Shown: positions 24,401 to 36,433, numbered from the stretch's first letter. The stretch: DNA of 64,000 nt from Ciborinia camelliae (GCA_025890175.1 JANPYM010000009.1:1138944-1202943), one strand, 5' to 3'. Notes: generated from the sequence alone by a model not told the origin. Made by a program: numbers and translations.

Positions 24401-25857
24401 GAACTGGCGGAACGTCCTCCTCTTCGTTGTTACCAGCCGAACTATGAACATTTCGTGATTTGGGTGTTGGTAGCCTTGATGTTGTGGGGGCAAGAGACGA
24501 TAACCGAGGCTGTAAAGAACCTGTAGTATTTCGAGATGTGTTACAGCTTGAACTTGATGCAGCTGAAATAGCGGAATTGTACTTACGGTTACTATCCGGG
24601 GTAGTTCGAGATGATGAAGGTGTAGGGACTTTTCGAGGTAGCATCGAGGGAGACCTTGAAGATCCCCTAGGAGTAAAGGCAGGATATGAATCTGGTTGTG
24701 GGGTTGGTGGTGTACCCGGCGCAACTATTGGGCCTCCATGATGAGTTGATAGACGTTTGGCCCTTCGAGTATCCGTAGGGCTGATAGTCCTAGCCCCAAG
24801 CCCACTCGCATGAGAAGTACCTGGCAAAGCTGATATTCGCTTCGAGGTTGCAGACGATGGTGTAGTTGCGCCTAGTCCTGTCCCACTGGGCTTGCCTGGC
24901 GATTTTGCAGCAAGGGATGATGATCTACTGTGATCTGGCGTGCCAGGTTGGACTGAAACTTGTGGTTGCCCTTTTATCGGAGGTTGTAGTGATTTACTCT
25001 TTGCTGCCCTAGAGGCAGTTGTACCTCTTGCTCCATCCATATAACTCGGGACCGCTGTAGTGTTCATTCTCGCAGATGCACTAGCAATATCGGACAAAGA
25101 TTGTAATGATGTACTTGGAGCAAGACTCGGACGTCGTCTTTGTGTGGCCCCTGCCTTGTTCGAGTAATCTGCATCTGCACCACCTGCAGATTTGCGCGGG
25201 ATTCTAGCAGCAGGCGCATTGGATGCAGCACTACCAGAAATCGGAGGATATTGATTTCGTCGAGTTCGCACAGCTAGAGGAGCAGATGGCGGATCCATGT
25301 TCCCCGATGCAGTTGAAGAAGCAGTTGAAGATATGCTACCTTGGCGATTGCTCACACTCTGCCGACGCTGAAAAGAAGATGTTCTTGCTGGACGTGGTCC
25401 GGAAATTCCACGCGCAGGGCCTCCTATTCCTCGCCCATTGTTTATAGATGTTTTGATTTCCCCCATTGAAGACTTCTCTCTCGACGTTGTATCTCCCCCA
25501 CCTGATGCCGGAAATTGTGTCGTAAGCTGTAGTTCATTGGAGATGCTAGTTTGAAGATCGTCAAAGCTGGGAGAAGGCAAAAAATCGTAGGACCCCGAAT
25601 TATCTTCGTTATGACCCCCAAATGTAAATAAGGTATGATGGTTTCGTGGGGGAGGATGTAATGTAGGCTCTTTCCCAGCTATCAGACGCGACCCTCCTGT
25701 GCCTACACCGGGAGGGTAATTCTCAGAAATCCTGCTGTTAAAGATATTAGTAAATGCGAGGGCCAAATGGCTCTCCCCTTGAAGGTTATGATTCTTACTG
25801 TCTTGTGGGGGAAAGGTCTGGTCGTGGACCTGAAGGAGCCCTCTGTTCCCGAATCAT
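21466..25857 (-). CDS. Pom1-like DYRK-family protein kinase
   Basis: Dual-specificity Tyr-regulated kinase of the CMGC group, resembling Pom1, the cell-polarity and cell-size kinase of fission yeast. Three exons: 25857-25799, 25734-22602 and 22554-21466, total about 1426 residues. Introns are 25735-25798 (ACTAAT branch) and 22555-22601 (47 nt). The real start (MIREQRAPSG) lies in exon 1, after an in-frame TAA; the long open frame starts later, inside the intron. Residues 20-~940 are Ser/Pro-rich and disordered. A DYRK-homology box (LVSHLNIYEKGEIVDY) precedes the kinase domain (~1008-1309): LGKGSFGQVV, VAIKII, HCDLKPEN (Asp1136), DFGSSC (Asp1156) and activation-loop YTYIQSRFYRSPE, where Tyr1170 would be the autophosphorylated residue. 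All catalytic residues are present. The intron 1 acceptor is a tandem NAGNAG. Confidence 0.95.
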
Positions 25858-26536
25858 AGATGAGGAACTAAAGTCGCTGGGGGAAGCCAGCGACAGAAAT
25901 TAATCTCGAGTACAGCAAAGGTTTTCCTTCCTTGAGCTCAGTCCGTTCAAGGGCCGAGTTTGTCGATAGACTATCTCATTTCAAATGGTCTTTCGAGGGT
26001 ATAACTAGTAAACAGGGAAGTCGTTGCAAATGATAACCCGGTAAAATAATAAGAAGAAGCTGTCTGTGTCTGTGTCTCTCACTACCTTAGTAACTAGGTA
26101 CCTTACTACCTTTTTTTTCTTCCTTCTCCACAGAAATAAACCGCGTCAATTGATTGTAACCTTTTCTGTTTTCCCTTTCTTCTTCTTCTGTCTTTTGATT
26201 ATATCAATTTACGGTTCGTGGATTGTGTTAACTGGTGAGTGGGAGAGCGGTGGATGTTTTATTGTATGGAAAGTTGTGGCAATACTGTACTGTAGATGTT
26301 GAACAATATTTTGGGGTTGGGTTGGTTGGATGGATGGATCATGAAGCCTGTACGGTTGGTTCGTTAAGTCAAAGTCAAGGTCATCCCGTTGCCCTTAGAA
26401 ACAAAGTGGATCTAGATTTTTGTACAGTCTCCGTACGGGTTTGAACGGTTTTGTATGTGTTTTTTTGATGTAGCGAGATGCTTTTTACTCCATCAGTCGG
26501 CCTATCAAAATTTGAAGAGGATCAGGACTCACGAGA

Positions 26537-26568
26537 GAATCCAGTTGAATCCAGTTGAATCCAGTTGA
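26537..26568. repeat. Three-copy 10-bp minisatellite (GAATCCAGTT)
   Basis: Three tandem copies of GAATCCAGTT, the last changing at its 3' edge. Confidence 0.8.
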
Positions 26569-26725
26569 TACAGATATCCTGCCTTCAAGGAACCAATTAA
26601 AATAAGAGTAACAGCAGAGTAACAGCCGGGCAGCAGCGACCATGATAAATTATAATGGAATCTGACAATCTCAGCGGTCAGGACTTAGGATGGCTTGTTC
26701 CTCGAACAACACTCACTCCACTCAC

Positions 26726-26773
26726 TCTCAAGTCTCAAGTCTCAAGTCTCAAATCTCAAGTCTCAAGTCTCAA
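26726..26773. repeat. 7-bp minisatellite (AGTCTCA)
   Basis: Six tandem AGTCTCA units, one with G to A (AATCTCA). A related CAGTCTC triplet occurs near 62,826-62,850. Confidence 0.85.
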
Positions 26774-28852
26774 CCCGACACTTCAACAGCGAACACTTCT
26801 TCATGTTCTTCATGTTCTTCTCCTTCTTCCTCTTGACTCTTGAGACCCTCAATCAAAGCCAATCAAGAAAAGAACTACAGGAACTATGTACCGGTAATCC
26901 AGGTACGGAGTAATAACGAAGTTACAACCTTATTACCTGCCAATGCTCAATGCTCACGGCTTTCAATGCTTCATAAATTATAACTCTATACCTATTTTAT
27001 TAAAGAGGATACCATGGGAATCCCGATTAATTGTTTACGAGGTCAATCTACGGAGTACATACTACTGTATCTAGGTATATACCGAGCATCAGATGTTGAT
27101 GGTTCGACCGGGGGAGTTCAAGGTTGATTCATGATTGATGATTGATGGTCGATATGTCTGTCTAATTCGAGTGGGAGGGTTATTGAGAGTGAGGTTACCT
27201 AGTATGCATACCTACCTAGGTACCTTATATTAAAACCGGTACTGTATTCAACTGAGCTGAGTGAAGGGAAGTGCTTTTGATTTACCGGTGCAGTACAGTA
27301 CAGTCCAGTATATGCAATCTAATCTTCTGAACATTGTGCTGAGTGCGTCTCTCTTTTCTCTTCCTATCAATATGCAATCCTCCGTATCCATATCCAATAT
27401 GCAATCTTATGGAGACTAGGTATTCTCCATGAAGGTTTCTGCCCTACTCGGCTTCAAGTTTTGTACACCATGGCAACAACAACCAAATCCATCATCAGTC
27501 CTGTATCTTGTATGTAACTTATTGAGTACCGTATGTGCCTAACACATCAAATTCTGTGAGGTAGGTCCGGATCCACCAAGCCATGTCATGTAGTTAGTCA
27601 TGTACAGTACTCCGTAGAGAACGTACATTGTACAACAATGCAAACCTAGAAGATGTCACACCCCTTTTTTGAAATGTTGTTTTCATCGACCACTTCGACC
27701 ACCTGCTTCGAATGGAAAGTTTGGAAAGTTCTATCACGATTCAATAGGTACTAACTTCAATGTTATGACTTATAACAACCTAGGTTGGTAAGACCAGTTG
27801 ACTTCACACTTTACACCTCACACTGAAACCCCTGACACGTGCAGGAAATGCTTTGGGGAAAGAATGTTCCGAATGATAAAAAGATTAAAAGGTTAAAACC
27901 ATGTTTCAACGACCGGGAACTGACTTGAATTTGAAGACATGATGCTATTCATACTGTGCTCACACAATTGATGCTGCAATGTCTAACGGTAATGATAATG
28001 ATACACGTTTGTACATCTTCTGAAAAGGGGGTCACACACACAATAGGTCGGTCATAAGTGTAAGTGTAGCGTTATTAACGTATTATCCATCCGTTCCTTC
28101 TGGCTCATTTAGATAATCAATCATTTTTACTTTCGGTTTTCTTCTGAATTCCGATTATGAGATAGATGATCATCATTATTCTCAACATTTTGAGTTCGAA
28201 AACCCAATACGAGGAACATACCGGCCGGAACCGACATAGTGTGCTGTCAACGGGTAGGTACTTGAAGAAGAAAAACCTATGTACCGAAATACCGTCTTAT
28301 ATGATATATCCGATTAATAAACTTACCAAGTAAAACAGTATATGTACCTAGTAGCCGTAGTAGGTACCGGTATGGTTCCTGGTTCATCCATACCTCCGTT
28401 AAGTCTGTTCTTGCGGCAGGACGGGACGGAACTTACTTTTTTTCGATCCAGTCCAATTGAGTTGCTGTAAACTTCTTCAATCCAATCCATTATTGCACGC
28501 GGGAAGGAGGTCGGGAGGTCGGCGGCGGCAAAAACGTCATGCCGTTCCATTCAATGTTTTCCCTTTTTCTTAGGTGAGAAATCGCTGATCGCTAAACGCG
28601 TCAACTTCAAACACCCCGATGTTTGAGCTTTGTGGACATCACAAACGTCTACTGAATTGGATATACTTCGAATAAACTTTTAATACTGAAATCGATGGTG
28701 AATAAATTTGAAGCATGTTACAGTTATTCACCTACATGGGCTGGAACCTTATTATCGGTGAAGAAACGAAACACGACGACTTCATGATTCTATTCATTGA
28801 TCCCCCTCGTTGATATTTAAAAGGATTTGATTGTCGAAACTCCCTCTTCGAC

Positions 28853-30496
28853 ATGACCTCTCAATCCCATCGAAGAATCACGAAGAATCACATTACCCCA
28901 AAGTCTCAAAAGATGGATGAATTTACGGCAGATGCATTTGCGAATCGTGATGATCCTATCCCGGTGATAAGATTAGATCCCGCAGACGACCTTAATGATG
29001 ATGTCGAAGATACAAATGGATTGCCTCCGAAAGAGGGTACGCGAGAGAGATTAAGGAGGCATAAATCGGTGTTGAAGGAGAATATAAGAAAGGCACATAG
29101 TAAAGCTTCGGAAACGTCAGCAACTGTACAAGATAGATTACTTGAGAAGTATGTTCAAGAGATCACACGTTGTAGTTTTTGTTATTTCAGGATTTTGCTG
29201 ACTAGTAGTAGGCTATTACAACAAGTTATACCGATCGAGGACCTCAGCGAAAACCGCAAAGATGCTACTGCTGCTCCTACCAACTTTGTCGAAAGGCCTG
29301 CCTTTAATATCACAACTATGTCGAATAATTTTCGAAGATTCAATGCAAGAATAGGAGTAGTTTTCGTCTTCCAGGCCAAAGTAATACGTCTGCTAAGCTG
29401 GAAACAATGGTCGCATACCCTCTCGTTTCTCGCACTATATACATTCGTCTGTCTGGATCCATACCTTCTCACCATTCTTCCACTAGCTGTTCTTCTCCTC
29501 GCCATCCTCATACCCTCCTTCATCGCTCGTCATCCGGCACCTCCTACAACCATACCCACAGATGCCTTCACATATTCCACAACCGGTCCACCAATAGCCC
29601 CAGCTCCAACTGTCAAACCCGTAAAAGAACTTTCCAAGGATTTCTTCCGAAACATGCGCGATCTCCAAAATTGCATGGAAGATTTCTCCCGCCTTCATGA
29701 TAAAATAATTACACTGATTTCCCCCTCCACAAACTTCTCCAACGAACCGCTCTCCTCTACCCTCTTTCTTTTCCTAGTCGTAACCGGAGCATTCATGTTC
29801 GTCGCCTCTCATCTCATGCCATGGCGCTTCATTTTCCTCACAATAGGCTGGACCATCACCTCTCTCGGCCACCCTACCATCCAACGCCAAATGCTAACAA
29901 CCCACACTACCATCGTAAAACCGCGTGCAGAACCCCTCCAAAACAGTCTCCAAACATTCATCTCCCAGGACATCATCCTCGACTCCTCCCCCGAAATCCG
30001 CGAAGTAGAAATCTTCGAACTGCAAAAACTTTCCCGCGCGGGCGAATGGGAACACTGGTTATTTAGTAGTTCACCATATGATCCTATGAGTATTATGCGA
30101 CTCGAGACTGGGCGACCAATTGGCTGTCGATTTTTCGAAGATGTGAAGAGTCCCAGAGGATGGGAATGGAGCGAGAAGAAATGGGCGCGCGATTTGTGGA
30201 GTAGGGAATGGGTTGAAGAGAGAATTATTACAGGGGTGGAGGTCGAGACTGAGGGTGAAAGATGGGTCTATGATATTAGATATGAAGGGCAAGAGAAGGA
30301 TTGTGTGGGGGTCGTTGAAACGGGAAGTAGTAGCAATGTGGGGAGTCTAAAGAAAGGATTACCTGTTAGCTGGGAGGAAGCAAGTGGTGATGTTGATGGG
30401 GCAGGGAGGAGGGGGGAATGGAGGAGGAGAAGATGGGTTAGAATGGTCAAGAGGAGGTGGGAACATGATGATGTGGATGGGGAAGAGAAGAAATAG
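28853..30496 (+). CDS. Pex30/Pex31-like integral peroxin with dysferlin domain
   Basis: Predicted ER/peroxisome membrane protein of the Pex24/Pex28-32 family, which controls peroxisome number and ER-peroxisome contact. Exons 28853-29148 and 29212-30496 give 526 residues. The 63-nt intron (29149-29211, GTATGT...CTGAC...TAG) is a multiple of three and has no stop, so the reading frame stays open if it is retained; splicing restores LLEKLLQQVIPIEDL. Two long hydrophobic hairpins lie in the middle (SFLALYTFVCLDPYLL to LLLAILIPSFI; LFLFLVVTGAFMFVA to MPWRFIFLTIGW), reticulon-like in spacing. The C-terminal dysferlin-type part has FELQKLSRAGEWEHWLF, GWEWSEKKWARDL and a final RRRRWVRMVKRRW. A second ATG at 28913 (MDEFTADAF) could be the true start. 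Family call is strong; which paralogue is not certain. Confidence 0.9.
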   Translation: MTSQSHRRITKNHITPKSQKMDEFTADAFANRDDPIPVIRLDPADDLNDDVEDTNGLPPKEGTRERLRRHKSVLKENIRKAHSKASETSATVQDRLLEKYVQEITRCSFCYFRILLTSSRLLQQVIPIEDLSENRKDATAAPTNFVERPAFNITTMSNNFRRFNARIGVVFVFQAKVIRLLSWKQWSHTLSFLALYTFVCLDPYLLTILPLAVLLLAILIPSFIARHPAPPTTIPTDAFTYSTTGPPIAPAPTVKPVKELSKDFFRNMRDLQNCMEDFSRLHDKIITLISPSTNFSNEPLSSTLFLFLVVTGAFMFVASHLMPWRFIFLTIGWTITSLGHPTIQRQMLTTHTTIVKPRAEPLQNSLQTFISQDIILDSSPEIREVEIFELQKLSRAGEWEHWLFSSSPYDPMSIMRLETGRPIGCRFFEDVKSPRGWEWSEKKWARDLWSREWVEERIITGVEVETEGERWVYDIRYEGQEKDCVGVVETGSSSNVGSLKKGLPVSWEEASGDVDGAGRRGEWRRRRWVRMVKRRWEHDDVDGEEKK

Positions 30497-32634
30497 ATAG
30501 ATGGATGGATTGGTGAATAGTATGATGTATGAACTTTTCGGGCTGGATGGGTATGGATGGATGGCGTTTCTTCAGCGATATATCATTATGAATTTTTGGG
30601 GGGCCAAGGACGGGGGATTATGGATACAATGAATCAGGGGATCGGGGCATCATAAGGGGATAAGGGGTTCGGGGATCAAATACCATGGTGCGGGTCTCAG
30701 TACATTACCGGTACACTCATTGCTTTCTACCTAGGTTCTGCTTCATGATGATAAAGTTTAGCTCGCAACACAATCAACATACATTTTAGAAGTCCCGGTT
30801 TTGATCTTTCTGATCTTGCTCGCTTGTTCAATTCCATCATCGTAGCGTGAGACAAGCCCGGGGTGCGTAGCGTAAACTTGATGGTTATGAGGACTAAGGG
30901 AGGAGAAACGGGTTTCTAACGGATGTCAGGTGAGGTTGGAGGTGGAAAGAGAGGAGATGGGTCGGGTAGGTTTGTGGCTATCTTTATAGATACCTACCGA
31001 GTTAATGTAGTGAAGAAGGTTCCGGGTGTTATTGTATTTATTGTTTCTTTGTCAGGAGAGAAACGTGTTGGCGGTTGGTTGAGCTGGTGGCTGGCGGATG
31101 GACTTCAATTTGATATGTTTGTATGTATATACCTGTGCATACACTGTAGTTAGATATTTGATAGACTAACGCTAAACTTCCCACTGTAGACAGTACCACA
31201 TGAGTATGAAGTATGAACCTGGAAATTAGCTGATATCTCGGATATCTTACTGTAGGACAGAAAAACAGAGGGAGAGGAAAGGGGAAACGGTTATACCTAT
31301 AGTAGCCTAAGCATACATACGTAATGAAAGTTGAGCTCCCTATTACGGTATACCCCTATTCCATCCCATTCGCGTAAATCATTATCCATATAATCTGATT
31401 ATCCCGATCGATTCTCGAGAGCATGAAAAGGTCATAGTTATCCATTGAATAGAAGCCATGATATCCCATTAAACTTGAATGTTTCAACTGTATGCTATAT
31501 ATAGCCCAAGTTGATATCAGCCCATCTCTCACGAGAAAAAAAGAACAGTAGACCAAAACCAGCAAGCCGAACATGTATTATCCACAAGAGTAATTCGAGA
31601 CGCAATATCTATTTGATTTAATACTCCAGCGAAATACCCAACGCGGGATTCTATTATTCGATGACATGCCTAGCTCGCGTCATGTAATAGTCTTGAACTA
31701 GACATTTATTTATGTTTCAATTTCATACCTAGTTCCTACATTGAGTTGAGTATCGAAACGAGCTTGAAACTTGATCGATGATATATATATACAGACCCTT
31801 TGGCCTCTGGAGTCATCCTTTACTTACAGTAGGAGTCCGAAATTGGAACTGTCTTGTCGGCTGGATGGGGATAATTTCTATTGCTTTCTTTGATTGTAGG
31901 TCTTTTGCTCATGTATGCGCACTCAAGTTGACCTCAGATACGAACACTGAACTAGATTTAGTATGCTCCCTGGTATGGGAAAGTCCTAACACTCTCTGAA
32001 AACGTACATAGAAATAATGTCAAGCGTATTGGTCTGATTATGTTTAAGTCACCCTTGGTGGTTTCCTCAGTTCTCTGAAGGAATATCAGACATGTCAATG
32101 TAAGCGACAAAACATAAATCTCATCCATTTTCCATTATAATATCATTCTGCATAATCGAACCAGCTAACTAAATACTCCATTCCTATTCATCCTCCAGCT
32201 CCCTCGCCGACATTCACCAAATCAAATATCCATTCCTACTCTCCTCTGAAGATACTAACGTAACCACCATTAGATCTCCCCTATTCACGTCCCACTTCTC
32301 CAAATTAACAAATTACCCATACATGTAATTAAAGCTTCTCATTCTCGTAGAAAGGGATGCATAATCTGCTGCCAAAAATCATCCTCCAATTCATCCCCCA
32401 TTCATATAAATTATCATTAAGGAGAGTCGTAGTACACTCTTATAAAGCCATATCAGAGTATATCGTCCATCGTAGGTGTATGTATGTTCTTACGTCGTCC
32501 AAAAGCGTCGCCCAAAACTGTGTAAAACATGACCAAAAAAGCCCTCTTCATAAATAACGCCATCATAAGGAGTGTATCATATCTTCATACCTCTGACACC
32601 TCCATCTCTCCCACTTCATCTTTCATTTCTTTAC
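30497..32634. other. Convergent spacer after the peroxin gene
   Basis: About 2.1 kb between two converging genes. It starts with GGAT-rich and G-run-rich DNA (30,540-30,680) and is otherwise AT-rich. Open frames are short and unlike known proteins; no gene seen. Confidence 0.5.
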
Positions 32635-33715
32635 TCACAAAAACCAAGCAAACACAGCCCCCACAGCCGCAAGCCCACCGGCGCTGAGAGCATTAGCGGC
32701 ACCTGTATACTCCGGCGCGCCAGTTCCAGTAGCCGTCTTACTTGGTCCTACAGGTGTAGCAGTTGCACTTCCACCTGATACGGAACCACCAGTTGTTCCG
32801 TTATGAACACCTGAGCCGCCAGACCCAGATCCGCCTGGTCCACCCCCAGAGCCACCAGTTCCAACAGCAGTACCGGAGGAGAGTATAGTGACGACACCAG
32901 ATGGAACGATAGCGCTTGTAATGAGTGGAGGAATGGCAGGAGTGGCTGAGAGTTCTGGAGGGGTGATAGGTGGTGGGATTACGGGAGTGCTAGTGTTTGT
33001 TGGGCAGAAGGTTGTGGTAAATGTGATGACTTCGGTTATGGATCCTATGACCTGGGTGGTTGTAGCAGTTGATGTTATGGTTGTTGAGCCGTTGAGAGAG
33101 GAGGTTGAGGATGGGTTTGGAATGGGTGTACAATCCGGGAGGGTGAATGTACCGTTGAAGTTTCCGGAGCTGCCTTGAACGATGCAGCTATTGTGTACCA
33201 GTTAGTAATCTAATACATGTGATGAGAAGCTAGAAATGAGGGAACAAAGGGGAGACGAGAAATGATGAATATAAGGTGAATAATAGATGAGATGTGACCG
33301 CTGAGAGATGATATGAGAAGGTCAATATAGAAACATACTTCTTAGAACAAGCAGCATCACCACTCTTATCACTTGTCTCCCAACACGGCGAATAATTAAC
33401 ACCAAAAGGGAAAAATCCCGCAAGATTATCATCACAGTTACCGGGTTGACCAATGCCGTTGGTGCAGCGAATGATGATGGGACCTTCGAGGGATGAACTT
33501 GCGCAGTAGGCACCATTGGCGATAGGGCACGAGAAGGTTCCAGTGGTCGAGTTACTATAGAGACGTTAGTGTTGTTGACTATGTTGACCACGAAGAGTGA
33601 GGAGGATGTTCGAAGTGTTGGTTTAGAATTGGAGGGGGTCTGACAAGGTAACTTGAGCACTGGTTATACCTGCGAGAGCAGCAACTGCAGCAGTAAGAGT
33701 AGCGAACGACTTCAT
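32635..33715 (-). CDS. Predicted GPI-anchored cell-wall protein, Cys-rich head and Ser/Thr/Gly-rich stalk
   Basis: Three exons: 33715-33645, 33554-33339 and 33187-32635, giving 279 residues. Introns are 33555-33644 (GTCAGA donor, CTAAC branch, TATAG) and 33188-33338 (GTATGT, ACTAAC, ATAG). A signal peptide (MKSFATLTAAVAALAGITSA) is followed by a region with eight cysteines (SCPIANGAYC, IRCTNG, GNCDDN, SPCWET, AACSKNC, LPDC). Then come a Ser/Thr/Pro-rich stretch, a Gly/Ser-rich linker (GTGGSGGGPGGSGSGG) and a short hydrophobic tail (LAAVGAVFAWFL) ending at the stop. That layout is the classic GPI-anchor arrangement for fungal wall proteins. Cysteine spacing does not match CFEM. The specific function is unknown; no unspliced frame shows this gene. 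Confidence 0.85.
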
Positions 33716-35289
33716 GGTTTGTGGTTTTTTTGGGGTGTACGTTATGGATTGATTATCTGGTAACCAAAAGTTTTTCCAGTAAGTATCGGAATTCCAAGAG
33801 TACTAGGTATTGTTGTAGGGTTGGTTGTGAGACAAAAACGATTGTGTAGGTGATCGATGTTCTTATTTACTTGAAAATTTAACGACAGTAAGAAGTAAGA
33901 GTTGATGCGCTTTGCTTTGTAATATCTCTTTCGGAAGGTGATATGTACGTTGATGCAAGAGGAGATAAGATTTTCTTTGGGAAAGAGGGATTTCAATTTT
34001 ATATGTACATGGCGTGGGAGGCAAGAAGTAACTGCTGATCGACATCGACTGGTAGGAGCATATTGCCCAATATGGAGATATCACACCCGCGTACACTACC
34101 TAGAGCAAAGCGCTCCTGCAAATTTTCGTTGTTTCCATCAATCCCCTGCAGAAAAAAAATGCGGGAACGTTCAAAAGCAACAGCAAACAGGAAAGCAAGA
34201 AACATGTGGTTACCTACCCACCTAGGTAAGCACAGAAAAGAAGAGACAAGGCAAACATTCAATCAGCTGTCACTGAACACGATCGAATCTCACGACTCGC
34301 AAACTACAAAAATTAATACTATAAGCCTCTTACCCAACACTCGGTACTTCCGGTTAAGGCTAAAAACCTCGTGCTTTTGTACCTTTTTGTCTCAGCTCAG
34401 ACATGAGGCTATTTCTAGTGAGACGGCTGTTTGCCTCTTCGTATCACTGAATTAATTTGCCGCCTTGCAAGAACGAGAAAACCCTTTGAAAAGATACGGA
34501 ATACGGAATACTGAATCTGAAGAATCATTAATAGTGGCAAGGTTATATTATGGTATAATGGTATGCTACCTTGAACTATCATCATTCCTTTTTATTGGGT
34601 GTTGGATCGATCCATACCAGCCAGATCAGTTAGTTACCTACCTAGTTATATATGGGTCAATCCAATAGATGAATAGATGGAAAAATAGAAAGATACCTAT
34701 CTTAACACTCTGATGGTTTGCTGGCAGGGTTGTACTGCATCTGATATGTACAGTACTGTATCGTACATTTTGATATGCTTGGAAGTGGTGATGGTCAGAA
34801 AAAAAGATTGTCGGTCGCTTGAGAGGAGAGTGAGTGAGAGAGAAATAGTGGTGTGGCTGGAATGCATTATGTTTGGTCAGCCACTTTAGCCACGAACCTT
34901 TTGATAGGCTTTCATCGGCGGGGTAGTTTCTTGGAGTACGGAGTAGAGTAAAGTAGATTGAGAAATGGCGTAAGCGAATATTTAGATACCTACCTCCTAC
35001 CTAGGTACCTAGGTAGATATCATCTCCGCCGCCCGCACTACTCCTCCCCCTTTTCATTCAACTATATAGCATATACTTGAGAAGTTATCATTTATACATT
35101 ACCTTGCTACGAGAATAAAATAATCATTTAATCCATCCCATCTACCAACACATTCGCATCTCAAATCAATATATCCCACGTTTCTCGAGTCCATCCTCAT
35201 CCAGAACAACCCCGGGTTTAACAACGAACACGCCTCGGTCACATCGCTCCGAAACGATCTCCAGACCTCGTATTCTCTTCTCCAACACC
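33716..35289. other. Divergent promoter region, cell-wall protein and DsbA-like gene
   Basis: About 1.6 kb between divergently transcribed genes. It has a TACGGAGTA motif at 34,937-34,945 and a CTAGGTACC-type repeat at about 34,985-35,020. No coding signal seen. Confidence 0.5.
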
Positions 35290-36433
35290 ATGTATGATTC
35301 TACAATCACATTTACCTTTGATACCATTTGTCCATGGTACGTCGTCTCCAGAAAATCCTTTGTAGTCCTTCCTTTTCCATATTTCCCTTTCATTTTGTGC
35401 GGGTTATCATCGGGATGTTGCATCATGCGGGTGATTATCCAAGAAATATTCGAGGAATACGAGATCAAAATGTATGACTGATCATGATGGGTCATAATTA
35501 GGACTTATCTTGCCAAGAAGAGGTAAGGGTATTCAATATTTCATTGAGATTATTATTGAAAGTATGGGAAAATTAACAGTTTACTAACTGCAGGAACGTG
35601 GCGCAGATTGGATGAAGGTAAGAATTAGCCTTTTCTTCCATGTTAATAGAAGTTGATCGGACGATAATACGGAGCCCACCCACAATAATGTCGAAAATGG
35701 ATTGGGAAAATGATCACTTCACGTGATTCTCGTCAACGTCATCTCTTCTTTCCCCCACCCCCCGCACTACATACTCGGGTCCGCATACACATCCCCCCAT
35801 TTACTAACGACACGTACAGCACTCCGAATCGTTCGTTTAACGGATGCAGCTTCCAAAGTTAACTTCAAGATCAAGTTCTCACCTTATCAACTATATCCCG
35901 GGGTTAGCAAAGAAGGCGAAGATAAATATGCCTGGTATCGGAAATCTCGTTATGGAGACTCCGAGGAGAAGATGGAAATGTATATCAAAGTGATGACCGC
36001 ATATGGACAATCCGCTGGTATAAACTACAAATTTGGAGGCACAGTTGCCAATACTCTTGATGCTCATCGAATGGTCCAGCACTTCCAACGAGAGGATGTG
36101 AAAGGTGGCGGACCAGAAACAGCGGATAAGATAGTCATGGCGTTATACCGAATGTATTTTCAAGAGGAGAAGCATCCGAGTAGTGAAGAGACATTAGTTG
36201 CGGCTTGTAAGGATGCGGGAGTGGATGAAGGAGAAGCGAGGAAAATTATTGTGGATGAGTATGAGGGATTGATGGATGTGAAGAACATGATCAGAGAGGC
36301 CGAGGGTAATGGTGTGGATAGTGTACCAGTTGTTAATTTTGAGGGGAGGAGAAGAGATATTATGTTGACGGGTGCGCAGGAAGTGGACGAATATGTGAAG
36401 ACTTTGGAGAGGATTGTAAAGGAGAGTGAGTAG
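35290..36433 (+). CDS. DsbA/FrnE-like thioredoxin-fold oxidoreductase
   Basis: Predicted member of the DsbA/2-hydroxychromene-2-carboxylate isomerase family. Four exons: 35290-35336, 35502-35522, 35607-35617 and 35820-36433; total 230 residues. Introns are 165, 84 and 202 nt; the last has a TTACTAAC branch. Exon 3 is only 11 nt. It is needed because it alone joins exons 2 and 4 in frame as AKKRLDEALRIV, the conserved family helix; using the earlier CTGCAG acceptor leads to a stop. The N-terminal strand FTFDTICPWTYLAKKR carries the active-site position. It reads C-P-W-T, not C-P-W-C, so the second redox cysteine is missing. Later motifs: FSPYQLYPG, AHRMVQHFQ, and SVPVVNFEGR (cis-Pro loop). It may be a monothiol enzyme or glutathione-dependent isomerase. 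The large open frame covers only exon 4. Confidence 0.88.

Larger units (their letters stand above)
25858..28852. other. Long divergent spacer between kinase and peroxin gene
   Basis: Three kilobases with the upstream regions of both neighbours. A pyrimidine-rich block sits at 26,100-26,210. Minisatellites lie at 26,537-26,568 and 26,726-26,773. TACGGAGTA motifs occur at 26,904, 27,049 and 27,608. Open frames are short and low-complexity; no gene seen. Confidence 0.5.

Noticed and set aside
24116..24724. 202-codon minus-strand frame
   Set aside because: Alternate frame within the kinase's low-complexity N-terminal exon.
31356..32557. Short frames in the 30.5-32.6 kb spacer
   Set aside because: All are below 80 codons, AT-driven, and show no splice partners or known motifs.
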